Shown in pieces: positions 1 through 5,482 of a DNA stretch of 5,694 nucleotides (position 1 is its first letter; each line of letters begins with the position of its first letter). Where the stretch lies: NCBI GenBank assembly GCA_946480495.1, contig CAMLKO010000078.1, positions 1-5,694 of the forward strand, read 5' to 3'. The position numbers and the translations under genes were made by a program. The notes under the pieces are model-generated. The model searched no databases and had not been told where the DNA came from. It saw only the letters and a program-made list of their open reading frames with translations. The DNA comes from an uncultured Caulobacteraceae bacterium (GTDB lineage: Bacteria; Pseudomonadota; Alphaproteobacteria; Caulobacterales; Caulobacteraceae).

Positions 1-1464
1 GGCGTCATCGCCGCCCAGTCGATCGGCGAGCCGGGCACCCAGCTGACGATGCGGACCTTCCACATCGGCGGCACCGCCCAGGTGGCCGAACAGTCCTTCT
101 TCGAATCCAGCAACGAGGGCGTCGCCAAGATCGCCGGCGGGGCTGCGGTCAAGGCAGCCGACGGCGACCTGATCGTCATGAGCCGCAACCTGACCGTCAC
201 CGTGCAGGTCGACGGCAAGGACCGCGAATCCTACAAGCCGCCCTACGGGGCGCGCCTGAAGGTGAAGGACGGCGACAAGGTCAAGCGCGGCCAGCGTCTG
301 GCCGAGTGGGACCCCTACACCACCCCGATCCTGACCGAAGTGGGCGGCCGCGTCCGCGCCGAGGACCTCGTCGACGGCCTGTCCGTCCGCGAGGAAGCCG
401 ACGAGGCGACCGGCATCTCCAACCGCGTGGTCATCGACTGGCGCGCCAGCCCCCGCGGCTCGGACCTGCGTCCGGCCATGGCGGTGCTCGACAACGACGG
501 CGCCTACAAGCGCCTGGCCAACGGCGGCGAAGCCCGCAACCTGCTGCCCGTGGGCGCCATCCTCTCCGTCGGCGACGGCGACGAGGTGAAGCCCGGCGAC
601 GTGCTGGCCCGTATCCCGACCGAAAGCGCCAAGACGCGCGACATCACCGGCGGTCTGCCGCGGGTGGCGGAGCTGTTCGAGGCGCGGCGGCCGAAGGATT
701 GCGCGGTCATCGCCGAGATGGACGGCCGCGTCGAGTTCGGACGCGACTACAAGAACAAGCGCCGCATCAAGATCACGCCGGAGGACGACGGCGAGGCGGT
801 CGAGTTCCTGATCCCGAAGGGCAAGCACATCGCCGTCCACGACGGGGACATCATCCGCAAGGGCGAATACCTCATCGACGGCAACCCCGATCCGCACGAC
901 ATCCTGCGCATCCAGGGGATCGAGGCGCTGGCCGACTTCCTGGTCAACGAGATCCAGGAGGTCTACCGGCTGCAGGGCGTGCCGATCAACGACAAGCACA
1001 TCGAGGTGATCGTTCGCCAGATGCTGCAGAAGGTCGAGATCCTCGAGCCCGGCGACACCGGCCTGATCAAGGGCGACCACCTCGACAAGCCCGAGCTCGA
1101 AGAGGAAAACGCCAAGGCCGAAGCGCGCGGCGGCCGTCCGGCCATCGTCCAGCCGGTCCTGCTCGGCATCACCAAGGCGAGCCTGCAGACCCGCTCGTTC
1201 ATCTCCGCGGCCTCGTTCCAGGAGACGACGCGCGTGCTCACCGACGCCTCGGTGCACGGCAAGATCGACACCCTCGAGGGCCTGAAGGAGAACGTGATCG
1301 TGGGCCGCCTCATCCCGGCGGGCACGGGCTCGTACCTGCGGTCCATGCAGCGCATCGCCAACAAGCGCGACGAGGCCCTCTCGGCCTCCCGCGAACAGGC
1401 GATGGAGCCGCTGCCGGTCGAGATCGCCGAAGCGGTGGCCGCGGAAGCCCCCAGCGAAGGCTGA
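1..1464 (+). CDS. rpoC: DNA-directed RNA polymerase subunit beta' (3' part, 5' end outside window)
   Basis: This is the C-terminal 487 residues of the beta' subunit of RNA polymerase, the large catalytic subunit for transcription in the cytoplasm. The reading frame is open from base 1, so the gene begins upstream. The first visible residues ([20 protein letters not shown], then HIGG) are the trigger-loop/bridge region. The conserved Thr16, Met17, Arg18 and His21 of the visible part match E. coli beta' T931, M932, R933 and H936, which act in nucleotide addition. Later landmarks are [19 protein letters not shown], the [20 protein letters not shown] block and the [20 protein letters not shown] block with [17 protein letters not shown] near the end. 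A short acidic, Ala-rich tail closes the protein. The insert between the trigger loop and the DITGG block is of the usual proteobacterial type. The gene ends 23 bases before an intrinsic terminator. rpoB is expected upstream but lies outside the window. Identification is certain. Confidence 0.99.
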   Translation, partial: GVIAAQSIGEPGTQLTMRTFHIGGTAQVAEQSFFESSNEGVAKIAGGAAVKAADGDLIVMSRNLTVTVQVDGKDRESYKPPYGARLKVKDGDKVKRGQRLAEWDPYTTPILTEVGGRVRAEDLVDGLSVREEADEATGISNRVVIDWRASPRGSDLRPAMAVLDNDGAYKRLANGGEARNLLPVGAILSVGDGDEVKPGDVLARIPTESAKTRDITGGLPRVAELFEARRPKDCAVIAEMDGRVEFGRDYKNKRRIKITPEDDGEAVEFLIPKGKHIAVHDGDIIRKGEYLIDGNPDPHDILRIQGIEALADFLVNEIQEVYRLQGVPINDKHIEVIVRQMLQKVEILEPGDTGLIKGDHLDKPELEEENAKAEARGGRPAIVQPVLLGITKASLQTRSFISAASFQETTRVLTDASVHGKIDTLEGLKENVIVGRLIPAGTGSYLRSMQRIANKRDEALSASREQAMEPLPVEIAEAVAAEAPSEG

Positions 1465-1487
1465 GGCTCTCTGCCATGACCATGAAG

Positions 1488-1522
1488 CGGCCCCGGGAGC
1501 GATCCCGGGGCCGTTTTCGTTT
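1488..1522 (+). terminator. Intrinsic terminator after rpoC
   Basis: A perfect 11-bp GC-rich stem (CGGCCCCGGGA at 1488-1498, TCCCGGGGCCG at 1503-1513) closes a GCGA tetraloop. It is followed by TTTTCGTTT (1514-1522). It starts 24 bases after the rpoC stop and is the probable end of the rpoBC transcript. It lies before the preferred start of the next gene (1530), so that gene probably depends on its own promoter or on read-through. I see no convincing promoter in 1465-1529. Confidence 0.9.
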
Positions 1523-1529
1523 GCGGACC

Positions 1530-1997
1530 ATGCGCGGACGGCCTCTCACCGATCCGGAACGCAAGCGGCTCAGCCCCGGGCTGGTCGCGGCGTTGGACCG
1601 GGCAAGGGTTACTCCCCTGATCGTGCCAAGAGCCGCTTGGCTCGCGCGACTGACGCGGCTGTGGCGCGGCCACCTGCCGATCCTGACGCGGGGAGGGCGC
1701 ATCTACTGGCCCGGAGCTCTGGCCGACTTCTCAGATACGCACCACATGGCGACCCTCCAGCACGAACTGCAGCACGTGCTGGACTTCTCGACCGGGCGGC
1801 TGTCGGCGCTGGGCTACCTGCTGAACCCGAGGAACTGGACCTACCGGCTGCCGGACGACTGGGACTGGCGGCGTCTGGGCGCCGAGCAGCGCGCCGTGCT
1901 GGCCGAGCGGCTGTGGCGGGCGGAGCAGGGGCTCTCCCACGATCTCGCCGCCATTCGCGACGCCATCCCCTGGGCGAAAGATAACGGCGAAGATTGA
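1530..1997 (+). CDS. Small HExxH-motif protein, putative zinc metalloprotein, function unknown
   Basis: This is a 155-residue protein with no signal peptide or membrane segment. The clear motif is H78-E79-L-Q-H82 within TLQHELQHVLDF, an HExxH pattern typical of zinc metallopeptidases. A further conserved-looking stretch is YRLPDDWDWRRLGAEQRAVL (residues 105-124). Its E119 or the nearby E126 could supply a third metal ligand, as in gluzincin-like folds; this is inference. The layout (an LTxxE/xLxPG-type start, HELxH, then a Y-L...EQ-A block) resembles small alphaproteobacterial proteins sometimes annotated as 'vgr related protein'. That resemblance is from memory and the function of such proteins is unknown. 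In-frame ATGs at 1476 and 1482 would place the rpoC terminator hairpin inside the coding region and add a low-complexity Arg-rich extension, so ATG 1530 is preferred. None of the starts has a strong Shine-Dalgarno; GAGG at 1463-1466 is the best, and it would serve 1476. The gene is therefore fairly secure but its start is not. Confidence 0.75.
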   Translation: MRGRPLTDPERKRLSPGLVAALDRARVTPLIVPRAAWLARLTRLWRGHLPILTRGGRIYWPGALADFSDTHHMATLQHELQHVLDFSTGRLSALGYLLNPRNWTYRLPDDWDWRRLGAEQRAVLAERLWRAEQGLSHDLAAIRDAIPWAKDNGED

Positions 1998-2007
1998 TTG
2001 AGATCAA
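1994..2007 (+). promoter_or_regulatory. FNR/FixK-type binding site, perfect TTGAT-N4-ATCAA
   Basis: TTGATTGAGATCAA is an exact match to the consensus site of the FNR/FixK/FnrL (Crp-Fnr family) regulators, with all ten specified bases present and a four-base spacer. Such an AT-rich palindrome is unlikely by chance in DNA this GC-rich. Its centre (2000.5) is 64 bases before the diiron-gene start, and it overlaps the stop codon of the preceding gene. In Alphaproteobacteria these sites mediate activation, or sometimes repression, at low oxygen. In Caulobacter FixK is itself controlled by the oxygen sensor FixL with FixJ. The downstream diiron gene is the only sensible target; regulation itself is inferred. 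Confidence 0.72.
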
Positions 2008-2029
2008 AGATGACGCCCCCGTCATCTTT
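2006..2029 (+). repeat. Perfect 10-bp inverted repeat, hairpin or operator
   Basis: AAAGATGACG (2006-2015) and CGTCATCTTT (2020-2029) are exact reverse complements around a CCCC centre. As RNA this is a stable tetraloop hairpin that could terminate the preceding gene, 9 bases after its stop. However, the only U run is the UUU within the stem, so it would be an atypical terminator. As DNA it is a 24-bp dyad that overlaps the FixK-type box by two bases and lies between that box and the likely -10 position, where a second regulator could bind. The two roles cannot be separated from sequence alone. Confidence 0.65.
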
Positions 2030-2035
2030 CATGCT
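2030..2035 (+). promoter_or_regulatory. Candidate -10 element of a class II FixK/FNR-dependent promoter
   Basis: If the FixK-type box at 1994-2007 sits at the classic class II position (-41.5), transcription would start near 2042. The -10 hexamer would then fall on CATGCT (2030-2035), which shares three of six bases (A, T and the final T) with TATAAT. The mRNA would have a short leader of about 23 bases containing the Shine-Dalgarno. The placement is geometric rather than based on a strong hexamer, so this is tentative. Confidence 0.3.
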
Positions 2036-2064
2036 CCCGTTCAACTGATAGCGGGAGGAACCCC

Positions 2065-3171
2065 ATGCACGTGACCATCGTCGAGCGGCCGCCCCAGGAC
2101 GTCCGCGAGTTCGACAACGAGCTCACCCACAAGCTCACCGATCGGGACGTCGAGGTGATCCGCGAGATCTTCGACACCCCCCTGACCGGCTCCTACAACT
2201 GGGACTACGAGAGCGCCAACGTGAAGATCCGCAAGCTCTATGAGCTCGGAAAGCGCTTCAACTGGGACGCGGCGCTGGACGTCGACTGGGACATTCCGTT
2301 CCCGAAGACCGAAAGCCCCAACGTGCCGGAGATGAACGCCTTCGCCGGCCATCCCAAGTACGAGGCGCTGACCGACGCGCAGAAGCTCGACATGGCCTGG
2401 CGCGCGCACGCCCAGACGCTGTCGCAGTTCCTGCACGGCGAGCAGGGCGCGCTGATGGTGGCGAGCCAGCTCGTCTCCTGCGCGCCGACCCACGACGCCA
2501 AGCTCTACGCCGCCTCCCAGACCTTCGATGAGGCCCGCCACGTCGAGGTCTTCCACAAGTACCTGAAGGACCGGTGCCGGATGATCTATCCGATCAACAC
2601 CAACCTGAAGGCGCTGCTGGACAAGGTGCTGACCGACGAGCGCTGGGACCTGAAGTTCATCGGCATGCAGATCCTGATCGAGGGCCTGGCGCTGGCCGCC
2701 TTCCAGTCGATGGCCCAGACCACCCGCGACCCGCTGCTGCGCCAGATCGTCAGCCTGGTCATGCGCGACGAGGGCCGCCACGTGGCCTTCGGCGTCAACT
2801 ACCTCGAGGACTGGATCAAGGCGCTGCCCGAGCCCGAGATCGAAAAGCGCGCCCAGTTCGCCTACGAGGCCTGCGTGGTCATGCGCGAGCGGCTGTTCTC
2901 CACGGAAGTCGCCGAGGAGTTCGGCTTCACCCGCGAGGAAGCCCGCGAGATCGTCGTCAACAGCCAGTCGGGACGGGCCTTCCGCGACTTCCTGTTCGAA
3001 CGGATGATCCCCAACCTCAAGCGCGTGGGCCTGCTGACCGACGCCATCCGCCCCCGCTTCGAGGCGCTGGGCGTCCTGCAGTTCGAAAACCTCGAGCACG
3101 ACGGCCTGATCGACTGGGCGACGCTGGAAGCGCCGATGCCGGTCAAGAGCCAGCTGATCGCCGCCGAATAA
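2065..3171 (+). CDS. Ferritin-like (R2/R2lox-type) diiron-carboxylate protein, probable oxidoreductase
   Basis: This is a soluble, mostly helical 368-residue protein of the ferritin-like superfamily. A complete carboxylate-bridged dimetal ligand set is visible: E126 (HGEQGAL), E156 and H159 (DEARHVEVF), E206 (LIEGLAL), and E236 and H239 (RDEGRHVAFG). The E-to-E spacing of 30 within each half matches bacterial multicomponent monooxygenases, while the local wording resembles R2-like ligand-binding oxidases (R2lox). The position of the E. coli R2 radical tyrosine (four residues after the first ExxH histidine) is F163. The positions of the R2lox Val-Tyr cross-link are A129 and M201. It is therefore probably not a ribonucleotide reductase subunit or a canonical R2lox. 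Substrate and partner are unknown; AurF-like N-oxygenase or fatty-acid/aromatic oxidase activity are possibilities. The start is well supported by GGGAGGA (2053-2059) five bases upstream of ATG. Codon use is strongly biased, suggesting good expression. The upstream FixK-type box suggests low-oxygen control, and the gene ends at its own terminator, so it is probably monocistronic. Confidence 0.88.
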   Translation: MHVTIVERPPQDVREFDNELTHKLTDRDVEVIREIFDTPLTGSYNWDYESANVKIRKLYELGKRFNWDAALDVDWDIPFPKTESPNVPEMNAFAGHPKYEALTDAQKLDMAWRAHAQTLSQFLHGEQGALMVASQLVSCAPTHDAKLYAASQTFDEARHVEVFHKYLKDRCRMIYPINTNLKALLDKVLTDERWDLKFIGMQILIEGLALAAFQSMAQTTRDPLLRQIVSLVMRDEGRHVAFGVNYLEDWIKALPEPEIEKRAQFAYEACVVMRERLFSTEVAEEFGFTREEAREIVVNSQSGRAFRDFLFERMIPNLKRVGLLTDAIRPRFEALGVLQFENLEHDGLIDWATLEAPMPVKSQLIAAE

Positions 3172-3201
3172 CCTCCGGAGCCGACACACGCTCCTGACCT
3201 C

Positions 3202-3229
3202 GAGGCCCGGTCCGCCGGGCCTTTTCTTT
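3202..3229 (+). terminator. Intrinsic terminator after the diiron gene
   Basis: GGCCCGG (3204-3210) and CCGGGCC (3215-3221) form a 7-bp GC stem around a TCCG loop, extendable by an A-T pair. The stem is followed by TTTTCTTT (3222-3229). It lies 30 bases after the diiron-gene stop and separates it from the peptidase gene, making the diiron gene a single-gene unit. Confidence 0.9.
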
Positions 3230-3297
3230 GCCGGTCAGTGCAACTTGCCGGAGAACGGTTACGCCAGTAACGTGATCGGCGTTATCAGGGGGCTTCC

Positions 3298-5226
3298 ATG
3301 CATCGTTTCGCGCTTATCACCACGCTCGCCTTCGCGGCCGCGACGGCGGCGTTCGCCCAGACGCCGCCGTCCGCGGAAGCTTTCGGCCGCATGCCCGCGA
3401 TGCAGTTCGCCTCCGTCTCGCCGGACGGGAAGCGCGTGGCCTTCATCGGCGGCCTGCCGGATCGCCGGGTGCTCAGCATCTCGGTGATCGACGGCGGCAA
3501 GGTGAGTTCGGTCGACCTCGGCCCCGTCCGCGCGCTCAGCGTGCGCTGGGCCGGCGCGGAGAATGTCCTGGCCGAGATCGTGGTGCAGTCGAAGCTCGGC
3601 ACCTTGAACAACTTCAGCTTCGAGCGGACGCTGGTGCTGGACCCCGAGGCCAGGCTGAAGGGACACCTTCTCAGCAACAGCGCCGCCAGCAACTACATCA
3701 GCGGGCTGCCCATACTCGACGTCAATCCGGGGCCTCCGCCGTTCGTCGTGGTCGAGGGGCTCGACTGGAACGACAACATGACGGCCGACAACATCACCCA
3801 CTTCAAGCGCAACGACCAGGACCTGGTCTACGCGCTGTGGAAGGTGGACGTGGCCAGCGGCCGCGGCACGGTGATCGACCGGGGCAACGAAAAGACGCGT
3901 GACTGGGCGGTCGACCTCGCCGGCGAGCCCCAGGGCAGGCTCGACTCGATAGACGGGCAGCGCTCGACAATCCTGGCGCGAAACGGCCGGGGCTGGCGGC
4001 AGGTGGCGCAGGGCCTGGTCACGCTCTGGGGGTATTCCGACCGTGACGGCTCCCTCTACTGGTCGCAGGTCGATGACGCCGGCGTCAGCCGGATCAGCAA
4101 GCTGAACCTCGCGACCGGCGAGCAATCGGTCGTCAATCCCGACCGCGACGCATGGGGCCTCAAGTGGGACCACATGACCAATTCGCCGGTGGGCCTCTAT
4201 GGCGACCCCGACCAGCCGCCGGCCTGGTTCGACCCGCAGATCGGCGCTGTGCACACTCTCCTCTCCCACGCCTTCAAGGGCCGGACGGTCGAGCTGATCA
4301 ACTGGTCGCAGGACCGCACGAAGTTCGTGGTCAGGGTGAGCAGCGCCGATACGCCCGCGCACTGGTACCTGTTCGATACGGTGCGCAAGGAGGCGTCCGA
4401 TCTCGGCGCGGAGTACCCCGAGCTCGGCGAGGCGCCGCTCAGCACGACCCAGTTCATCCACTACGCCGCCGCCGACGGGACGCAGATCCCGGCCTATGTG
4501 CGGCTGCCGGTCGGCAAGGCGCCGAAGGGGCTGCCGCTCGTTGTCATGCCGCATGGCGGCCCGGCCGCCCGCGACTATGCCGAGTTCGACTGGTGGGTCA
4601 GCTTCCTGACGTCGCGCGGCTATGCGGTCCTGCAGCCGCAGTTCCGCGGCTCGGACGGGTTCGGCCACGCCTTCGAGGCGGCGGGCGACGGCGAATGGGG
4701 CGGCAAGATGCAGAGCGACGTCTACGACGGCGTCCGCTACCTCATCCAGCAAGGGATCGTGGACCCCTCCCGGGTCTGCATCGTCGGCGCGAGCTACGGG
4801 GGCTTTGCGGCCTTGCAGGGGGCGGCCCAGTTTCCGCAGGCCTATCGCTGCGCCGTCTCGGTGAACGGGGTGAGCGACCCGGGCAACCTGCTCAGCGAAG
4901 AGCAGGAGCGTTACGGCCAGGATTCAGACGTCCAGGCCTACCTGCGGCGCATCGTGGGGATCAACGGCTCGGCCCCCGTGCCCGCGCCGGCCAGGGAAGC
5001 CCGCGCCATCAGGGCGCCCGTGCTGCTCATCTACAGCGAGAACGACACCACCGTTCCGCCCATCCAGTCCCAGACGATGGCCAAGGCGCTGAACGAGGCC
5101 GGAAACCCGGCCACCATGGTGACGCTGCCGGGCGACGACCATCAGCTGCGGGCGTCCGCCAGCCGGGTGAAGATGCTGCAGAGTCTGGACGCGTTCCTCG
5201 CCGCGCACCTGGGCGCCCGGCCCTAG
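3298..5226 (+). CDS. Exported S9-family (prolyl oligopeptidase/dipeptidyl peptidase-like) serine peptidase
   Basis: This 642-residue protein carries an N-terminal signal peptide (MHRF, hydrophobic core, cleavage expected after AFA at residue 20), so it should act in the periplasm or outside the cell. Residues ~30-385 look like the S9 beta-propeller (SPDGKRVAFIGG at 41-52, repeated Trp/Asp-rich blades). Residues ~390-642 are the alpha/beta-hydrolase domain. The catalytic residues are visible: S499 in GASYGG, D583 in ENDTTVPP and H615 in GDDHQL. HGGP (419-422) is the usual oxyanion-hole segment. C494 and C518 flank the nucleophile elbow, could form a disulphide, and recall the RVCIVGASYGG paralogues common in Caulobacterales and Xanthomonads. 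The family cleaves short peptides, often at proline or from the N-terminus; the specificity here is unknown. AGGGGG (3287-3292) five bases before ATG supports the start. Codon use is looser than its neighbours, with TAT codons and rare ATA codons. It follows a terminator, has no clear terminator of its own, and ends 21 bases before the rpsL promoter. Confidence 0.95.
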   Translation: MHRFALITTLAFAAATAAFAQTPPSAEAFGRMPAMQFASVSPDGKRVAFIGGLPDRRVLSISVIDGGKVSSVDLGPVRALSVRWAGAENVLAEIVVQSKLGTLNNFSFERTLVLDPEARLKGHLLSNSAASNYISGLPILDVNPGPPPFVVVEGLDWNDNMTADNITHFKRNDQDLVYALWKVDVASGRGTVIDRGNEKTRDWAVDLAGEPQGRLDSIDGQRSTILARNGRGWRQVAQGLVTLWGYSDRDGSLYWSQVDDAGVSRISKLNLATGEQSVVNPDRDAWGLKWDHMTNSPVGLYGDPDQPPAWFDPQIGAVHTLLSHAFKGRTVELINWSQDRTKFVVRVSSADTPAHWYLFDTVRKEASDLGAEYPELGEAPLSTTQFIHYAAADGTQIPAYVRLPVGKAPKGLPLVVMPHGGPAARDYAEFDWWVSFLTSRGYAVLQPQFRGSDGFGHAFEAAGDGEWGGKMQSDVYDGVRYLIQQGIVDPSRVCIVGASYGGFAALQGAAQFPQAYRCAVSVNGVSDPGNLLSEEQERYGQDSDVQAYLRRIVGINGSAPVPAPAREARAIRAPVLLIYSENDTTVPPIQSQTMAKALNEAGNPATMVTLPGDDHQLRASASRVKMLQSLDAFLAAHLGARP

Positions 5227-5247
5227 GCGGCTAAACGCCCGTCGCCC

Positions 5248-5276
5248 TTGACCTTCTGGGCCCTCGCGCGTATCTA
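5248..5276 (+). promoter_or_regulatory. Housekeeping-sigma promoter for rpsL (str operon)
   Basis: TTGACC (5248-5253, five of six bases matching TTGACA), a 17-base spacer and TATCTA (5271-5276) make a good sigma-70-type promoter. The bases after the -10 (GCGCCC, 5277-5282) form a GC-rich discriminator, which is typical of ribosomal promoters that are repressed by ppGpp. Transcription should start near 5283. This gives a leader of about 200 bases before the rpsL start. Confidence 0.75.
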
Positions 5277-5315
5277 GCGCCCTCTTTTCGAGGCGGGGTG
5301 AAAGCCCTTGCCGCG

Positions 5316-5363
5316 ATGGACCGAATGTCCCGCAAAAGACGGGCAGGCCCGCCGGAACGCTAG
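5316..5363 (+). CDS. Possible 15-residue leader peptide ORF in the rpsL leader
   Basis: ATG at 5316 opens a 15-codon frame, [15 protein letters not shown], ending at TAG (5361-5363). A second in-frame ATG at 5325 would give 12 residues. The peptide is strongly basic (five Arg and one Lys) and uses AAA and AGA codons, which are scarce in the surrounding genes. The only purine-rich stretch upstream (GGGGTGAAAG, 5294-5303) is 12 bases from the ATG, further than ideal. The stop codon lies inside the loop of the 5346-5377 hairpin, so a ribosome finishing this ORF would cover the hairpin's 5' arm. It may equally be a chance ORF. Confidence 0.2.
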   Translation: MDRMSRKRRAGPPER

Positions 5364-5390
5364 AGCAACAGCGGGCCGGCGAGTTTTCGC
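5346..5390 (+). promoter_or_regulatory. GC hairpin with downstream U run, candidate attenuator in the rpsL leader
   Basis: GGCCCGC (5346-5352) and GCGGGCC (5371-5377) are perfect 7-bp complements with an 18-base loop. They are followed by GGCGAGTTTT; a small second hairpin (GCGA 5379-5382, TCGC 5387-5390) overlaps the T run. The stem is strong, but the loop is large and the T run starts seven bases after the stem, so it is a poor standard terminator. It may work only as a pause or a conditional attenuator, or it may be leader structure with no switch. Confidence 0.35.
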
Positions 5391-5434
5391 GTTCACCGGG
5401 GCCCTCGAAGCCGGACTGTAACCTTAGGACCCCT

Positions 5435-5464
5435 GAGAGGCATCGGCCGAAAGGCACACCTCTC
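5435..5464 (+). promoter_or_regulatory. GAAA-tetraloop hairpin just upstream of the rpsL ribosome-binding region
   Basis: GAGAGG (5435-5440) pairs with CCTCTC (5459-5464). Inside it GCC-GAAA-GGC (5446-5455) forms a GNRA-capped stem, separated by an asymmetric internal loop (CATCG against ACA). The 3' arm also contains CTCT (5460-5463), which could instead pair with AGAG (5473-5476) in the weak ribosome-binding region, giving two mutually exclusive folds. This is consistent with translational control of rpsL but is not proof of it. Confidence 0.4.
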
Positions 5465-5482
5465 CACGAGCAAAGAGAACGA

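Larger units (their letters stand above)
5283..5482 (+). other. Long structured 5' leader of rpsL
   Basis: About 200 non-coding bases separate the predicted start of transcription from the rpsL ATG. The stretch contains a 15-codon ORF (5316-5363), a 7-bp GC hairpin with a U run downstream (5346-5390) and a GAAA-capped hairpin close to the ribosome-binding region (5435-5464). Attenuating leaders upstream of rpsL have been described in other proteobacteria (Pseudomonas and Rickettsia groups). I cannot tell whether this one is related. Confidence 0.5.

Noticed and set aside
306..1529. Upstream extension of the HExxH gene's frame through rpoC
   Set aside because: It overlaps the certain rpoC frame and encodes Arg/Gly/Pro-rich low-complexity sequence typical of an out-of-frame GC-rich shadow.
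2041..3189. Minus-strand open frame (382 codons) opposite the diiron gene
   Set aside because: Same GC-bias shadow effect. The + strand frame carries all six metal ligands and a Shine-Dalgarno.
3245..3273. TTGCCG - 17 bases - TAACGT as a promoter for the peptidase gene
   Set aside because: Spacing is right, but only four of six and three of six bases match. A promoter is expected here because a terminator lies upstream, yet this one is too weak to annotate.
3258..3287. Imperfect inverted and direct repeats around GTTACGCCAGTAAC and GGCGTTATC
   Set aside because: The arms are only four to five bases when read strictly (GTTAC/GTAAC, CGCC/GGCG), which is within chance for this region.
3259..4752. 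Long open frame on the minus strand (497 codons) opposite the peptidase gene
   Set aside because: It is a mirror of the strongly GC3-biased + strand gene. Its translation is low in complexity (rich in Ala, Arg, Val, Leu) with no recognisable motif, while the + strand frame has a signal peptide and a full catalytic triad.
5226..5239. GGCG-GCTAAA-CGCC as a terminator for the peptidase gene
   Set aside because: The stem is only four base pairs and no T run follows.
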